Below are positions 1-8,299 of a stretch of 37,974 bases of DNA, one piece after another. This stretch comes from Streptomyces sp. SID10853 (lineage in GTDB: Bacteria; Actinomycetota; Actinomycetes; Streptomycetales; Streptomycetaceae), in assembly GCF_010548145.1 (NCBI RefSeq), contig NZ_JAAGLN010000048.1:1-37974 (forward strand). The letters run 5' to 3'. The notes beneath the pieces are model-generated. The model had not been told where the DNA came from. It was given only the letters and a program-made list of their open reading frames with translations, and did no database searches. Position numbers and translations under genes: made by a program. Each line of letters starts with the position of its first letter. Position 1 is the first letter of the stretch.

Positions 1-1435
1 GGTCGGTCAGGGCGGCGGCCGAGCCCGGGTACCGGGCCGGGTCGGTGAGTTCGCGGAGTTCGTCATGGGTGATCAGGCCGTGCAGGGCGGGCTCCGCCCG
101 CAGTGCGTCGGCCAGTGCGAGCGACTCGGCGACGGCCCGACGGGCGGCCCGGGTGAGCAGCTCCCGGGCCGGGCCACGGCCGAGCAGACGGCCCAGCTCG
201 GCGGCGATCCGTTCGCTGACCACCAGGCCCTGCGTGAGCCGGAGGTTCGCGGCCATCCGGTCGGTGAACACTGTGATCCCGCCGCTGAGTTCGGCCGCGA
301 GCAGGGCCGCACCGCCGGTGATCCTGAGCAGGTCGCGCAGCGGCTGCCACTCGGCGTGCCAGGCACCGGCGGGCCGTTCGTCCTCGGCGGTCAGCGAGCC
401 CAGCAGCACGGAGGCGAGCGCGGGCGCTCTGCGGGCCGCGCTCGCGATCAGGGTCGCCCGTACGGGGTTGCTCTTGTGGGGCATCGCGGACGAGCCGCCT
501 CCGCCGCCCTCGGCCAGTTCGCCGATCTCGGTACGGGAGAGGACGAGCACGTCAGCGGCGAGCTTGCCGAGTGCGCCGGTGGTGAAGGCGAGGGCACCGC
601 CCGTGTCGGCGACCGGCGTACGCAGGGTGTGCCAGGGCAAGTCGGGGGCGGCAAGGCCGAGTTCACCGGCGAAGGCGGCGAGCAGCCGGGGGCCACTGCC
701 CGGCTGCTCGGCCAGCACTTCGAAGGCCGCCAGGGTGCCGGCGGCGCCGCCGAGCTGAGCCGGCGGCCGCAGCGCGGACAGCCGGTCAGCGGCGTCCAGT
801 ACGAGACTGCGCCAGCCCGCCGCCTTGAGCCCGAAAGTGGTGGGGACGGCGTGCTGGGTCAGGGTGCGTCCCGCCATCGGCGTCGCCCGGTGCCGGGCGG
901 CCACCTGGCCCAGGGCCTCGGCCGTGCGGTGCAGATCCCCGACGATGCCCGGCAGACTGCGGGCCACGGCCAGCATGGCCGCGGTGTCGATGATGTCCTG
1001 GCTGGTGGCGCCCCGGTGCACATACGGGGCGGCCTCGGCGGACACGGCGGCGGTGAGGTCGGCGACGAGCGGGATCACCGGGTTGCCGCCCCGGCAGGCG
1101 CGCAGCGCGAGACCACGTACGTCGAACCGCTCGGCGCTGGCGGCGCCCGAGATCTCGGCCGCCGCCCGGTGCGGGACCTGGCCGAGCGCCGCCTGCGCGC
1201 GGGCCAGGGCGGCTTCGGCGTCGAGCATCGCCTGCAGCAGGGCGTGGTCGCCGGTGGCCGCTTCGACGGGAGACCCGGCCCGTACCGGATCGAGCAGACC
1301 GACATCGGCCGCTGCCCGCTCGCCGTCCGCGGGATGTCCGGCGGGATCTTCGGTGACGGATTCGGCGACGTACCGGGTGACGGATTCGGCGACGGATTCG
1401 GTGGGCCGGCCGGTGGGGTGTTCAGCGGAAGTCAA
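1..1435 (-). CDS. pcaB: 3-carboxy-cis,cis-muconate cycloisomerase (PcaB), 3' end outside window
   Basis: Catalyses lactonisation of 3-carboxy-cis,cis-muconate to gamma-carboxymuconolactone, the step after protocatechuate ring opening in the cytoplasmic beta-ketoadipate pathway. About 478 codons are visible and the gene runs off the left edge. Family signs are the N-terminal GLLDPVRAGSPVEA, the YVHRGATSQDIIDT segment and the fumarase/aspartase-superfamily signature GSSAMPHKSNP near residue 315. No ATG or GTG exists before the conserved domain. The best start is a TTG at 1435, inside the end of pcaG (14-nt overlap), which gives an extension of about 40 residues with repeated Glu-Ser-Val triplets. 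Third gene of a pcaH-pcaG-pcaB operon, probably translationally coupled. Function is secure from family motifs; the start is uncertain. Confidence 0.93.
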   Translation of the reverse strand, partial: MTSAEHPTGRPTESVAESVTRYVAESVTEDPAGHPADGERAAADVGLLDPVRAGSPVEAATGDHALLQAMLDAEAALARAQAALGQVPHRAAAEISGAASAERFDVRGLALRACRGGNPVIPLVADLTAAVSAEAAPYVHRGATSQDIIDTAAMLAVARSLPGIVGDLHRTAEALGQVAARHRATPMAGRTLTQHAVPTTFGLKAAGWRSLVLDAADRLSALRPPAQLGGAAGTLAAFEVLAEQPGSGPRLLAAFAGELGLAAPDLPWHTLRTPVADTGGALAFTTGALGKLAADVLVLSRTEIGELAEGGGGGSSAMPHKSNPVRATLIASAARRAPALASVLLGSLTAEDERPAGAWHAEWQPLRDLLRITGGAALLAAELSGGITVFTDRMAANLRLTQGLVVSERIAAELGRLLGRGPARELLTRAARRAVAESLALADALRAEPALHGLITHDELRELTDPARYPGSAAALTD

Positions 1436-1982
1436 GGAAGACCGTTTCCTCGGCGCCCTGCAGGCGGATGTCGAAGCGGTAGGTGCGCGGCGCCGTTTCG
1501 GCGGCGACCAGAGTCCGCCGGCGGTCCGGGTCGAGCGAGGCGAGCAGCGGGTCGCTCCCGGTGGAGTCCCCGGGGAGGTAGATCCGAGTGTAGAGGTGGT
1601 GCAGCAGTCCGCGGGCGAAGACACAGACGGACAGATACGGCACGCCACCGGGCGGCAGGGTGCGCACCGCCCACCGGCCGTCCGCGTCGGTGGCGGCCCG
1701 GCCGAAGCCGGTGAAGGTGACGCCGTCGCGGCCCAGATGGCCTCCGGTCACCTGATCACGGCGCATCGAGCCCGGCGCCCCGGTCCTGGAACCGTCCGGC
1801 GCCGGCTGCCAGAACTCCAGTACCGCGTCGGGGACCGGCTCGCCCGCGCCGTCGACGACCCGGCCGTGCACGGTGAGGGTGCCGGGGTGTCCGGCCGGGG
1901 CGATCTCGGGGCCGCCGGGGAACGGCAGCGCGTATCCGTAGAAGGGGCCCACGGTCTGGGAGGGGGTGGGGAGCAGGGTCAT
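1422..1982 (-). CDS. pcaG: Protocatechuate 3,4-dioxygenase alpha subunit
   Basis: Alpha subunit of the non-haem Fe(III) intradiol dioxygenase that opens protocatechuate to 3-carboxy-cis,cis-muconate. The 186-residue product begins MTLLPTPSQTVGPFYGYAL, the usual start of PcaG, and contains the beta-sandwich core (TLTVHGRVVDGAGEPVPDA, VLEFWQ) and the conserved LYTRIYLPGD segment. The start codon overlaps the pcaH stop as ATGA, a standard arrangement for coupled synthesis of the two subunits. As usual for alpha subunits, the iron-ligating Tyr/His set is incomplete here and sits in PcaH. The end overlaps the proposed pcaB start. Confidence 0.96.
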   Translation of the reverse strand: MTLLPTPSQTVGPFYGYALPFPGGPEIAPAGHPGTLTVHGRVVDGAGEPVPDAVLEFWQPAPDGSRTGAPGSMRRDQVTGGHLGRDGVTFTGFGRAATDADGRWAVRTLPPGGVPYLSVCVFARGLLHHLYTRIYLPGDSTGSDPLLASLDPDRRRTLVAAETAPRTYRFDIRLQGAEETVFLDFR

Positions 1983-2731
1983 CGGCCTTCCTCGATCCAG
2001 GTGGCGGCGGGGCCGTCGAGGACGATGTCCCAGCGGTAGCCCAGCGACTGCTCGGGGCACGACAGTTCATGCTCGTACCGGGCGACCAGGCGCTCCCGGG
2101 CTTCGTCGTCGGTGACGGACTGCAGGATGGGGTCGTAGGCGAAGAGCGGGTCGCCGGGGAAGTACATCTGGGTCACCAGCCGTTGGGTGAAGGCCGTGCC
2201 GAAGAGCGAGAAGTGGATGTGGGCGGGGCGCCAGGCGTTGGCGTGGTTGCGCCAGGGATAGGCGCCAGGCTTGACGGTGGTGAAGGAGTACCGGCCCTGA
2301 TCATCCGTCAGGCAGCGTCCGGCGCCGGTGAAGTGGGGGTCGAGCGGCGCCGGGTGCTGGTCGCCCTGGTGGGCGTAGCGTCCTGATGCGTTGGCCTGCC
2401 ATATCTCCACCAGCTGGCCGCGCACCGGGCGGCCGGAGCGGTCCAGGACACGGCCGGTGACGGTGATCCGCTCGCCCAGCGGCTCGCCCGGGTGCTGCCG
2501 TGTCAGGTCGGCGTCCAGTGCGGTGACATCAGTGATGCCGAAAGCGGGACCCGACAGCTCCACCGCCTCCGGGTCCTGGACGACGGCCAGGGGCTGACGT
2601 GGGTGGCGGAGCACGGTGCTGCGGTAGGGCGCGTAGCCGCGGGACGGATGGTGGCGGACCGCGCCGGAGCTGATGTACGCCTCGTGCTCCTGGGCGATCT
2701 CGCGCGAGATGTCGGGCTGGGTGAGCGGCAT
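1979..2731 (-). CDS. pcaH: Protocatechuate 3,4-dioxygenase beta subunit (catalytic)
   Basis: Catalytic, iron-binding subunit of protocatechuate 3,4-dioxygenase. The 250-residue protein shows all four Fe(III) ligands in the family spacing: Tyr119 (GRYAH), Tyr158 (GAYPW), His171 and His173 (WRPAHIHFS), corresponding to Tyr408, Tyr447, His460 and His462 of the Pseudomonas enzyme. The start chosen is ATG 2731 (MPLTQPDISREIAQEHEAY), preceded by a GGAAAGG ribosome site; a longer in-frame extension to 2815 lacks family similarity. First gene of the operon, divergent from the IclR-type regulator at 2957, with candidate operators between them. Probably induced by protocatechuate or a downstream intermediate through that regulator (inference from position). 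Confidence 0.97.
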   Translation of the reverse strand: MPLTQPDISREIAQEHEAYISSGAVRHHPSRGYAPYRSTVLRHPRQPLAVVQDPEAVELSGPAFGITDVTALDADLTRQHPGEPLGERITVTGRVLDRSGRPVRGQLVEIWQANASGRYAHQGDQHPAPLDPHFTGAGRCLTDDQGRYSFTTVKPGAYPWRNHANAWRPAHIHFSLFGTAFTQRLVTQMYFPGDPLFAYDPILQSVTDDEARERLVARYEHELSCPEQSLGYRWDIVLDGPAATWIEEGR

Positions 2732-2813
2732 GGTGGACGGCTGCCTTTCCGGTACCAGGGTTACGGGAGAGCGTGCGGGCCGGCGCCCGGCGGCGGGTAC
2801 CGCGAACGTGCCC

Positions 2814-2849
2814 ACGAAAGCCTCTGTTCGCCCAGTGAACTTTCGTTCA
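2814..2849. promoter_or_regulatory. Candidate IclR operators in the pcaH/regulator intergenic region
   Basis: Nested inverted repeats lie midway between the divergent pcaH and IclR genes. ACGAAAG (2814-2820) pairs with CTTTCGT (2840-2846). GTTC (2826-2829) faces GAAC (2837-2840), and TGAAC-TTTC-GTTCA (2836-2849) is a 14-bp palindrome. Three GTTC/GAAC half-sites thus alternate over 23 bp. A CATAAT (2847-2852) that could be a -10 for the rightward gene overlaps the palindrome, consistent with autoregulation. Role inferred from position and symmetry. Confidence 0.6.
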
Positions 2850-2956
2850 TAATTGCCTGGGCTTGAGTGTCCGCCGAGCTTTCGGCTCTGTCAACGGCTC
2901 CGGGTACGGTTTTCCCAGCGTCACCGGCCCGGTGGCCGCTCCAAGGAGGTAAGGCG

Positions 2957-4648
2957 ATGCCGCAGGCCACGCGGGAGTCCGCAGCGGCACTCGCCGTACC
3001 CGGTGAGGCGCTCGGCCCGCTGGAGCGCGGTCTGGCCGTGCTGCGTGTGATGGCCGCCGACCCCGACCCCCGCAGGCGCGCCGGCGACCTGGCCCGTACG
3101 ACCGGACTCGCGCGGTCCACCGTCGACCGGATCGCGGTCACGCTGGCCAGGCTCGGCCACCTCCGTACCGAGGGCCGTGATCTGCTGCTCGCCCCCCGGC
3201 TGATGGAGCTCGGCAACGCCTATCTGACCTCCTGCGGACTGCCGGACGCCCTGGAGCCGTACGCGGTCGCCCTCGCCGACGAGCTGGACGAGTCCGTCTC
3301 GATCGCCGTACCCGACGGCGACGGAGTCCGCTTCATCACCCAGGCCACCCGCAGGCGCGCCATGTCACTCGCCTTCCGGATCGGCGATCTGCTGCCGGCC
3401 GAACGCTGCGCACCCGGGGCGGTCTTCGCCGCCGGATGGGACGAGACCGACCGCGAGCGGTGGCTGGCCCGCCGCCGGGAGGACCCGCTGGACACCGGAT
3501 TCCCCGCAGTGCCGCCCCGCCTCGCGCCGTCCGCGCCCGGTGTGACCGAGGCGGCGTTCGGTACGCGGGTCCGGGAGGCGGCCGCTGCCGGCTGGTCGCT
3601 GGACGACCAGCTCATCGAACCCGGCCTGGTCGCCGTGGCCCACGCCGTCCGCGATCCGTCCGGGGCCACCGTCTGCGCCCTGAGCGTCGTCAGCCACACC
3701 AGCCGACACACCGCCCGGACGCTCCGCGAGCACGCCCTGCCACGTCTTCGGCAGGCCGCCGCCGTCATGGAGGAGGCGCTCCGTACGCAATCGCGCTCCG
3801 GGCCGCCGCCCGCCGCGCCCGCCCCCGCTGAGGGAGCGGTGGACAGCGGGCTCAAGGCGGAGCTGGGCCCGGAGTTCCTCCAGTCACTGGCCAGGGGGCT
3901 CACCGTGCTGCGGGCACTCGGCTCGGCCCGCGGCGGCATGAGCCTGACCGCCGTCGCCGGGGCCGCGGCCCTCCCGCGTGCCAGCGCGCGCCGCGCCCTC
4001 ATCACCCTGCAGTACCTCGGCTATGTGCGCGCCGACGGCGGCCTCTTCACCCTGCTCCCGCGCGTACTCGAACTCGGCTACGCCCGGCTGTCCCGGCTGT
4101 CCTTCGGCGAGATCGTCCGGCCGCACCTCGCCGAACTCGCGGGCCAGGTAAGGGAGTCGGCGTCCATCGCGGTCCTCGACGGCGACGAGATCCGCTATGT
4201 GGAGCGGGTGCCGACGGCCCGGATCATGAGTGTGGACATCACCGTCGGCACCCGGTTCGCCGCCTACGCGACCTCGATGGGCCGGGTCCTCCTCGCGGAC
4301 CTGCCCGCCGAAGAACAGGCCGCCCGGCTGGAGCGCATCAGATTCGAGCCGTTCACCCGGCACACCGTGCGGTCCGCCGGGGCTCTGGCGGACATCATCG
4401 AATCCGTCGGGCGCGAGGGCCACGCCCTGGTCGACGAGGAGCTGGAGGAGGGGCTGCGCTCCGTCGCGATGCCGCTGCGGGACCGCCAGGGCCGCGCGGT
4501 GGCGGCCGTCAACGTCTCGCAGCATGCGGGCCGCGCCACCCGGCAGCAGTTCCTCGACGCCGTTCTGCCCGCCCTGGCGGCAGCGGTCGCCCGGATCGAG
4601 GCGGACCTGGCGGTCGCGTCCGAGCGGCAGCCCATCGCCGCGGGCTGA
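2957..4648 (+). CDS. IclR-family transcriptional regulator with two tandem IclR units, likely pca regulator
   Basis: A 563-residue protein built from two complete IclR units, about twice the usual length of around 260 residues. Unit 1 has a winged HTH near residues 20-80 (GPLERGLAVLRVM, LARSTVDRIAVTLARLG) and an effector domain to about residue 275. A Pro/Ala-rich linker (PPPAAPAPAEGA) follows. Unit 2 has an HTH near 310-365 (LARGLTVLRALGSA, LPRASARRALITLQYLGYV) and an effector domain with the typical SMGRVLLADL and EGLRSVAMPLRD segments. The start ATG 2957 follows AAGGAGGT by six bases; in-frame upstream codons have no family similarity. Position suggests control of pcaHGB and itself. PcaU/PcaR/PobR are IclR-family regulators of aromatic catabolism; Streptomyces coelicolor instead uses the MarR-type PcaV. 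Confidence 0.9.
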   Translation: MPQATRESAAALAVPGEALGPLERGLAVLRVMAADPDPRRRAGDLARTTGLARSTVDRIAVTLARLGHLRTEGRDLLLAPRLMELGNAYLTSCGLPDALEPYAVALADELDESVSIAVPDGDGVRFITQATRRRAMSLAFRIGDLLPAERCAPGAVFAAGWDETDRERWLARRREDPLDTGFPAVPPRLAPSAPGVTEAAFGTRVREAAAAGWSLDDQLIEPGLVAVAHAVRDPSGATVCALSVVSHTSRHTARTLREHALPRLRQAAAVMEEALRTQSRSGPPPAAPAPAEGAVDSGLKAELGPEFLQSLARGLTVLRALGSARGGMSLTAVAGAAALPRASARRALITLQYLGYVRADGGLFTLLPRVLELGYARLSRLSFGEIVRPHLAELAGQVRESASIAVLDGDEIRYVERVPTARIMSVDITVGTRFAAYATSMGRVLLADLPAEEQAARLERIRFEPFTRHTVRSAGALADIIESVGREGHALVDEELEEGLRSVAMPLRDRQGRAVAAVNVSQHAGRATRQQFLDAVLPALAAAVARIEADLAVASERQPIAAG

Positions 4649-4669
4649 ACCGCCCGGTGGCCGGGCGGT
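4649..4669. terminator. Hairpin terminator after the IclR gene
   Basis: ACCGCCCGG (4649-4657), loop TGG, CCGGGCGGT (4661-4669): a perfect 9-bp stem starting one base after the regulator's stop. It lies between two convergent genes. No U-tract, as is common in high-GC actinomycetes. Confidence 0.7.
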
Positions 4670-4732
4670 CCTCTCCGTATCGAATCCGGCGAGCGCCGGC
4701 CGCTGCGTGTGCCCACCCTCTTCCTGCCCCGT

Positions 4733-6988
4733 TCACGCGGCCTGGAAGCGGCGCAGCCGCAGGGAGTTGCCGACGACGAAGACGGAGGAGAAGGCCATGG
4801 CGGCCCCGGCGATCATCGGGTTGAGGAGACCGCTCGCGGCCAGCGGGATGGCTGCCACGTTGTAGGCGAAGGCCCAGAACAGGTTGGACCTGATGGTTCC
4901 CAGCGTACGGCGGGAGAGCCGGATGGCGTCGGCCGCGGCGGTGAGATCACCCCGTACGAGGGTGAGATCGCCCGCCTCGATCGCGGCGTCCGTGCCCGTG
5001 CCCATGGCGAGGCCCAGATCGGCCTGCGCGAGGGCGGCGGCGTCGTTCACCCCGTCACCCACCATGGCGACGCTGCGGCCCTCCGCCTGCAGCCTCTTGA
5101 CGACGGCCACCTTGTCCTCGGGCATGACCTCGGCGATGACCTCGTCGATGCCGACCTCGGCGGCCACGGACCTGGCGACCGCCGTGTTGTCGCCGGTGAG
5201 CAGGATCGGGGTGAGACCGAGCGCACGCAGCCGGCGGATCGCCTCGGGGCTGGTCTCCTTGACGGCGTCGGCGACTTCGAGGACGGCCCTGGCCTCGCCG
5301 TCCCAGGCGACCGTGATCGCCGTACGGCCCGCCGCCTCCGCTGCGTGCTTGGCGCGGCCCAGTCCGGTGGGCAGCTCCATGGCCCAGTCCTTGAGCAGCT
5401 GTTCGCGGCCGACGAGGACGGCATGGCCGTCCACGACGCCCTGCACACCGAGGCCGGGGACATTCGCGAAGTCCTCGGGGGTGGCCAGGGGGCCGGTCTT
5501 CTCGGTGGCTCCGGTGGCGACGGCCTGGGCGATCGGGTGCTCGGACGCGTTCTCCAGCGCCCCCGCCAGCCTCAGCACTTCGGACTCGGTGGTCCCGTCC
5601 GCGGTGTGCACGGCGAGCAGGGTCATCCGGCCGGTGGTGACGGTGCCGGTCTTGTCGAGGACGATCGTGTCGACCTTGCGGGTGGTCTCCAGGACTTCGG
5701 GTCCCTTGATCAGGATGCCGAGCTGGGCGCCACGCCCCGTACCCACCATGAGCGCGGTCGGAGTCGCGAGCCCCAGGGCGCAGGGGCAGGCGATGATCAG
5801 CACGGCGACCGCAGCGGTGAACGCGGCTGTCAGGCCGGAGCCGGTGCCCAGCCAGAAGCCGAGGGTGCCGAGTGCGAGCGCGATCACGACCGGGACGAAG
5901 ACGGCGGAGATCCTGTCGGCGAGGCGCTGGGCCGCTGCCTTGCCGTTCTGCGCGTCCTCGACCAGCCTCGCCATCCGGGCGAGCTGGGTGTCGGCGCCGA
6001 CCCGCGTGGCCTCGACGACGAGCCGGCCGCCCGCGTTCAGCGTCGCGCCGGTGACGGTGTCGCCGACCGAGACCTCGACCGGGACGGACTCACCGGTGAG
6101 CATCGACGCGTCAACGGCGGAGGCGCCCTCCACGACCGTGCCGTCCGTGGCGATCTTCTCGCCCGGCCGGACCAGGAACCGGTCTCCCGCCTGCAGTTCA
6201 GCGGTCGGGATGGTCTCCTGCCGGCCGTTGCGCAGGACGGTGACCTCCTTGGCGCCGAGTTCGAGAAGGGCCTTCAGCGCGGCGCCGGCCCTGCGCTTGG
6301 AGCGGGCCTCGAAATACCGCCCGGCGAGGATGAACGCGGTGACGCCCGCGGCGGCCTCCAGATAGATGTTCCCGGCGCCGTCGCCCCGGGCGATCGTGAA
6401 TTCGAAGGAGTGCCGCATTCCGGTGGTTCCGGCGGTACCGAAGAACAGCGCCCACAGCGACCACAGGAACGCCGCCGATGTGCCGACCGAGATCAGTGTG
6501 TCCATGGTCGCGGCGCCGTGCCGTGCGTTGGTGAACGCGGCACGGTGGAAGGGCCAGGCCGCATAGGTGACCACCGGCGCGGCCAGGGTGAGGCTCAGCC
6601 ACTGCCAGTAGTCGAACTGCAGGGCCGGGACCATCGCCATGGCGATCACCGGGACCGCGAGCACCACGGCGGTGACCAGCCGCTGACGCAGCGGGGCCAG
6701 GGTGTCGCTCTCCTGCTCCGCCGCTCCGGCGGGCTCGCCGGAGGCCGAGGACCGAGGGGGTTCCTGGGCGGTGTATCCGGTCGCCTCGACGGTGGCGATG
6801 AGGTCCGTGACATCGACGTGCTCGGCGAAGGTGACCTTCGCCTTCTCGGTCGCGTAGTTGACGGTCGCCTCGACGCCGTCCATGCGGTTGAGCTTCTTCT
6901 CGATCCGGGCCGCGCACGAGGCGCAGGTCATCCCGCCGATCGCGAGCTCGACCGCGGCGGTGCCCGCCGTAGTCGTTGGGGTCCCCAT
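4733..6988 (-). CDS. copA: Copper-translocating P1B-type ATPase
   Basis: Exports Cu+ from the cytoplasm using ATP. The 751-residue protein has one N-terminal heavy-metal-associated domain with GGMTCASC (Cys22, Cys25), then transmembrane segments from about residue 100, an actuator domain with TGES, the intramembrane metal-binding CPC motif at about residue 399 ([13 protein letters not shown]), phosphorylation Asp445 in DKTGTVTTG, the HP motif (ASEHPIA) of the nucleotide-binding domain, and the hinge [14 protein letters not shown] near 645. CPC with a CxxC HMA domain indicates a Cu+ (or Ag+) exporter. The start ATG 6988 lies directly downstream of two CsoR-like boxes, so copper-responsive derepression is likely. 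No csoR or copZ gene lies beside it in this window. Convergent with the IclR gene. Confidence 0.95.
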   Translation of the reverse strand: MGTPTTTAGTAAVELAIGGMTCASCAARIEKKLNRMDGVEATVNYATEKAKVTFAEHVDVTDLIATVEATGYTAQEPPRSSASGEPAGAAEQESDTLAPLRQRLVTAVVLAVPVIAMAMVPALQFDYWQWLSLTLAAPVVTYAAWPFHRAAFTNARHGAATMDTLISVGTSAAFLWSLWALFFGTAGTTGMRHSFEFTIARGDGAGNIYLEAAAGVTAFILAGRYFEARSKRRAGAALKALLELGAKEVTVLRNGRQETIPTAELQAGDRFLVRPGEKIATDGTVVEGASAVDASMLTGESVPVEVSVGDTVTGATLNAGGRLVVEATRVGADTQLARMARLVEDAQNGKAAAQRLADRISAVFVPVVIALALGTLGFWLGTGSGLTAAFTAAVAVLIIACPCALGLATPTALMVGTGRGAQLGILIKGPEVLETTRKVDTIVLDKTGTVTTGRMTLLAVHTADGTTESEVLRLAGALENASEHPIAQAVATGATEKTGPLATPEDFANVPGLGVQGVVDGHAVLVGREQLLKDWAMELPTGLGRAKHAAEAAGRTAITVAWDGEARAVLEVADAVKETSPEAIRRLRALGLTPILLTGDNTAVARSVAAEVGIDEVIAEVMPEDKVAVVKRLQAEGRSVAMVGDGVNDAAALAQADLGLAMGTGTDAAIEAGDLTLVRGDLTAAADAIRLSRRTLGTIRSNLFWAFAYNVAAIPLAASGLLNPMIAGAAMAFSSVFVVGNSLRLRRFQAA

Positions 6989-7017
6989 GGCTTGCTCCTC
7001 GGGCTGGAAAACGGTTT

Positions 7018-7034
7018 ATACCCCTGGGGGGTAT
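7018..7034. promoter_or_regulatory. CsoR-like copper operator, proximal
   Basis: ATACCCCTGGGGGGTAT, a near-perfect palindrome of the TACCC-N-GGGTA class bound by CsoR Cu(I) sensors. It ends 30 bp upstream of the copA start, so a bound repressor would block copA transcription. The match rests on known CsoR operators of actinomycetes. Confidence 0.85.
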
Positions 7035-7049
7035 CAGTTGCCTCCATGT

Positions 7050-7066
7050 ATACCCCCCTGGTGTAT
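7050..7066. promoter_or_regulatory. CsoR-like copper operator, distal (degenerate)
   Basis: ATACCCCCCTGGTGTAT, a second and weaker version of the same box. Its centre is 32 bp from the first, about three helical turns, so two CsoR tetramers could bind the same face. The right arm deviates (GTGTAT instead of GGGTAT). Confidence 0.7.
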
Positions 7067-7118
7067 GTGATGCAAGGGGTGGGCCGGTGCGGGGCGGACG
7101 GTGGGGGAGGTCCCGACG

Positions 7119-7153
7119 CCGAAGGGGCGGACCGGGTCGGTCCGCCCCTTCGG
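7119..7153. terminator. Strong 15-bp hairpin, likely terminator of the protease gene
   Basis: The left arm 7119-7133 and right arm 7139-7153 are perfect complements (CCGAAGGGGCGGACC and its inverse) around a 5-nt loop. It lies 170 bp downstream of the leftward protease gene and 53 bp upstream of the distal copper operator, so it would insulate copA from read-through. The rest of the gap between 7067 and 7323 shows no gene. Confidence 0.75.
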
Positions 7154-7323
7154 AGGTGCTGGGCGCTGCCTGGCGAGGCGCGGGGCCCGGCGCTGCTCAT
7201 TGCGCCCCGCTGCTGCTCACCGCCTGCTCGCGACGGGATGGTGCGGTGGTGTTGCGGGGCTCATTTCTCCTCACGCCCGGCTCCCCGCCGAGTCCCGCCC
7301 GGTTCAGTCCCTCTCGGCCCGTC

Positions 7324-8178
7324 TCAGTCCTGGGTCCTGGCCTGCTGGTAGAGCTGGGCGACGCTGTTGCCGAAGTACGCGGCGTAGGACACGTCGTCCT
7401 CGTCGCCGCCGCGTTCGTACCCGCCGAGTACACCGATCACCGTGCCGGTACCGGCGTTCGATGTGCCGTCGACGACCCAGGGGCTGCCGCTCGTGCCGCC
7501 GGCGAAGTGGGTGCAGTGGATCCGCATCTGTGTGCTGCTGAACCGGGTGGTGCGGTTGCGGCAGGAGATCGGCGTATCACGGTTGTTGGGGTAACCGGTC
7601 ACCTTGACCTTGTTGTGGAAGCCCCGGCCGATACCGAGCGCGTTGCCGCCGAGGATGTCCTGGATCCGCTTGCCGTCGTTGTTGCCGAGGATCAGGAAGG
7701 CGACATCGAGGTCCGGGTTCCCGTTCTCGGCCCAGCGGTCGTCGGCGACGACCTTGCGCACTTTCCACAGCCCGGCGGGCTTCTCGCCGGACCGGTAGGC
7801 GGGGGCGAAGACGAGATCGTCCCTGGGCGTCCCGTCGCTGTCGAAAGCGCAGTGCGCGGCGGTGACCAGCATGTTCCGGCCCGGACTGGTCACCACGCTC
7901 GCGGTGCAGAAGTGATCACCGCTGTCGTCCTTCTCGAACAGCGCGCCCACCCGGGCGTTCTGCTGCGTTCTGAGAGGCGTGTACGCGGTGCCGTCGGCGG
8001 TCTGCGCCGCCCGCGGCTGGTCCTGCTCCCGCGCCGCGGCACCGGGCATCCCGGGGCTGGTGTCGGCATGCCGTTGCGCACTGCTGGTCTCGGCCCCGGA
8101 GGCGTAACCCAGCAGTGCGAGCGCCCCGACGACGGCGAACGTCAGGGGCGCCAGAAGTTTCCTGTCCTTCGGAGCCAC
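7324..8178 (-). CDS. Secreted trypsin-like serine protease
   Basis: A 284-residue chymotrypsin-fold protease. The N-terminus has basic residues and a hydrophobic segment (residues 9-27, KLLAPLTFAVVGALALLGYA), a signal peptide or membrane anchor, then an Ala/Gln-rich stretch to about residue 70 that may be a pro-region. The catalytic triad is visible as His109 in LVTAAHC, Asp158 in NPDLDVAFL and Ser232 in GGTSGSPW. Cys91-Cys110 and Cys206-Cys222 are placed for two disulphides. The late TVIGVLGGYE strand is typical of V8/trypsin-like bacterial proteases (peptidase family S1). Likely extracellular or surface; substrate unknown. The ATG at 8178 (MAPKDRK) is the only start that gives the full signal segment. 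Monocistronic. Confidence 0.9.
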   Translation of the reverse strand: MAPKDRKLLAPLTFAVVGALALLGYASGAETSSAQRHADTSPGMPGAAAREQDQPRAAQTADGTAYTPLRTQQNARVGALFEKDDSGDHFCTASVVTSPGRNMLVTAAHCAFDSDGTPRDDLVFAPAYRSGEKPAGLWKVRKVVADDRWAENGNPDLDVAFLILGNNDGKRIQDILGGNALGIGRGFHNKVKVTGYPNNRDTPISCRNRTTRFSSTQMRIHCTHFAGGTSGSPWVVDGTSNAGTGTVIGVLGGYERGGDEDDVSYAAYFGNSVAQLYQQARTQD

Positions 8179-8299
8179 ACGTCATTATCAGCAGGGCAGC
8201 GGCCCCATGCGTGCATTCGGCCGAACGCGTCGATCACGGTGTGCCGGCACGGGTGTGCCGGTCTGTCCCGCGCGTCCTCCCCGGCGGAGCGGCCCCCGG

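Noticed and set aside
65..1714. Long rightward open frame over the pca genes
   Set aside because: Its Gly/Arg-rich product lacks any domain and is the antisense shadow of pcaB and pcaG, a common high-GC artefact.
4709..7351. 880-codon rightward frame opposite the copper ATPase
   Set aside because: Low-complexity Gly/Asp/Arg composition and full overlap with the motif-rich copA gene show it is a shadow frame.
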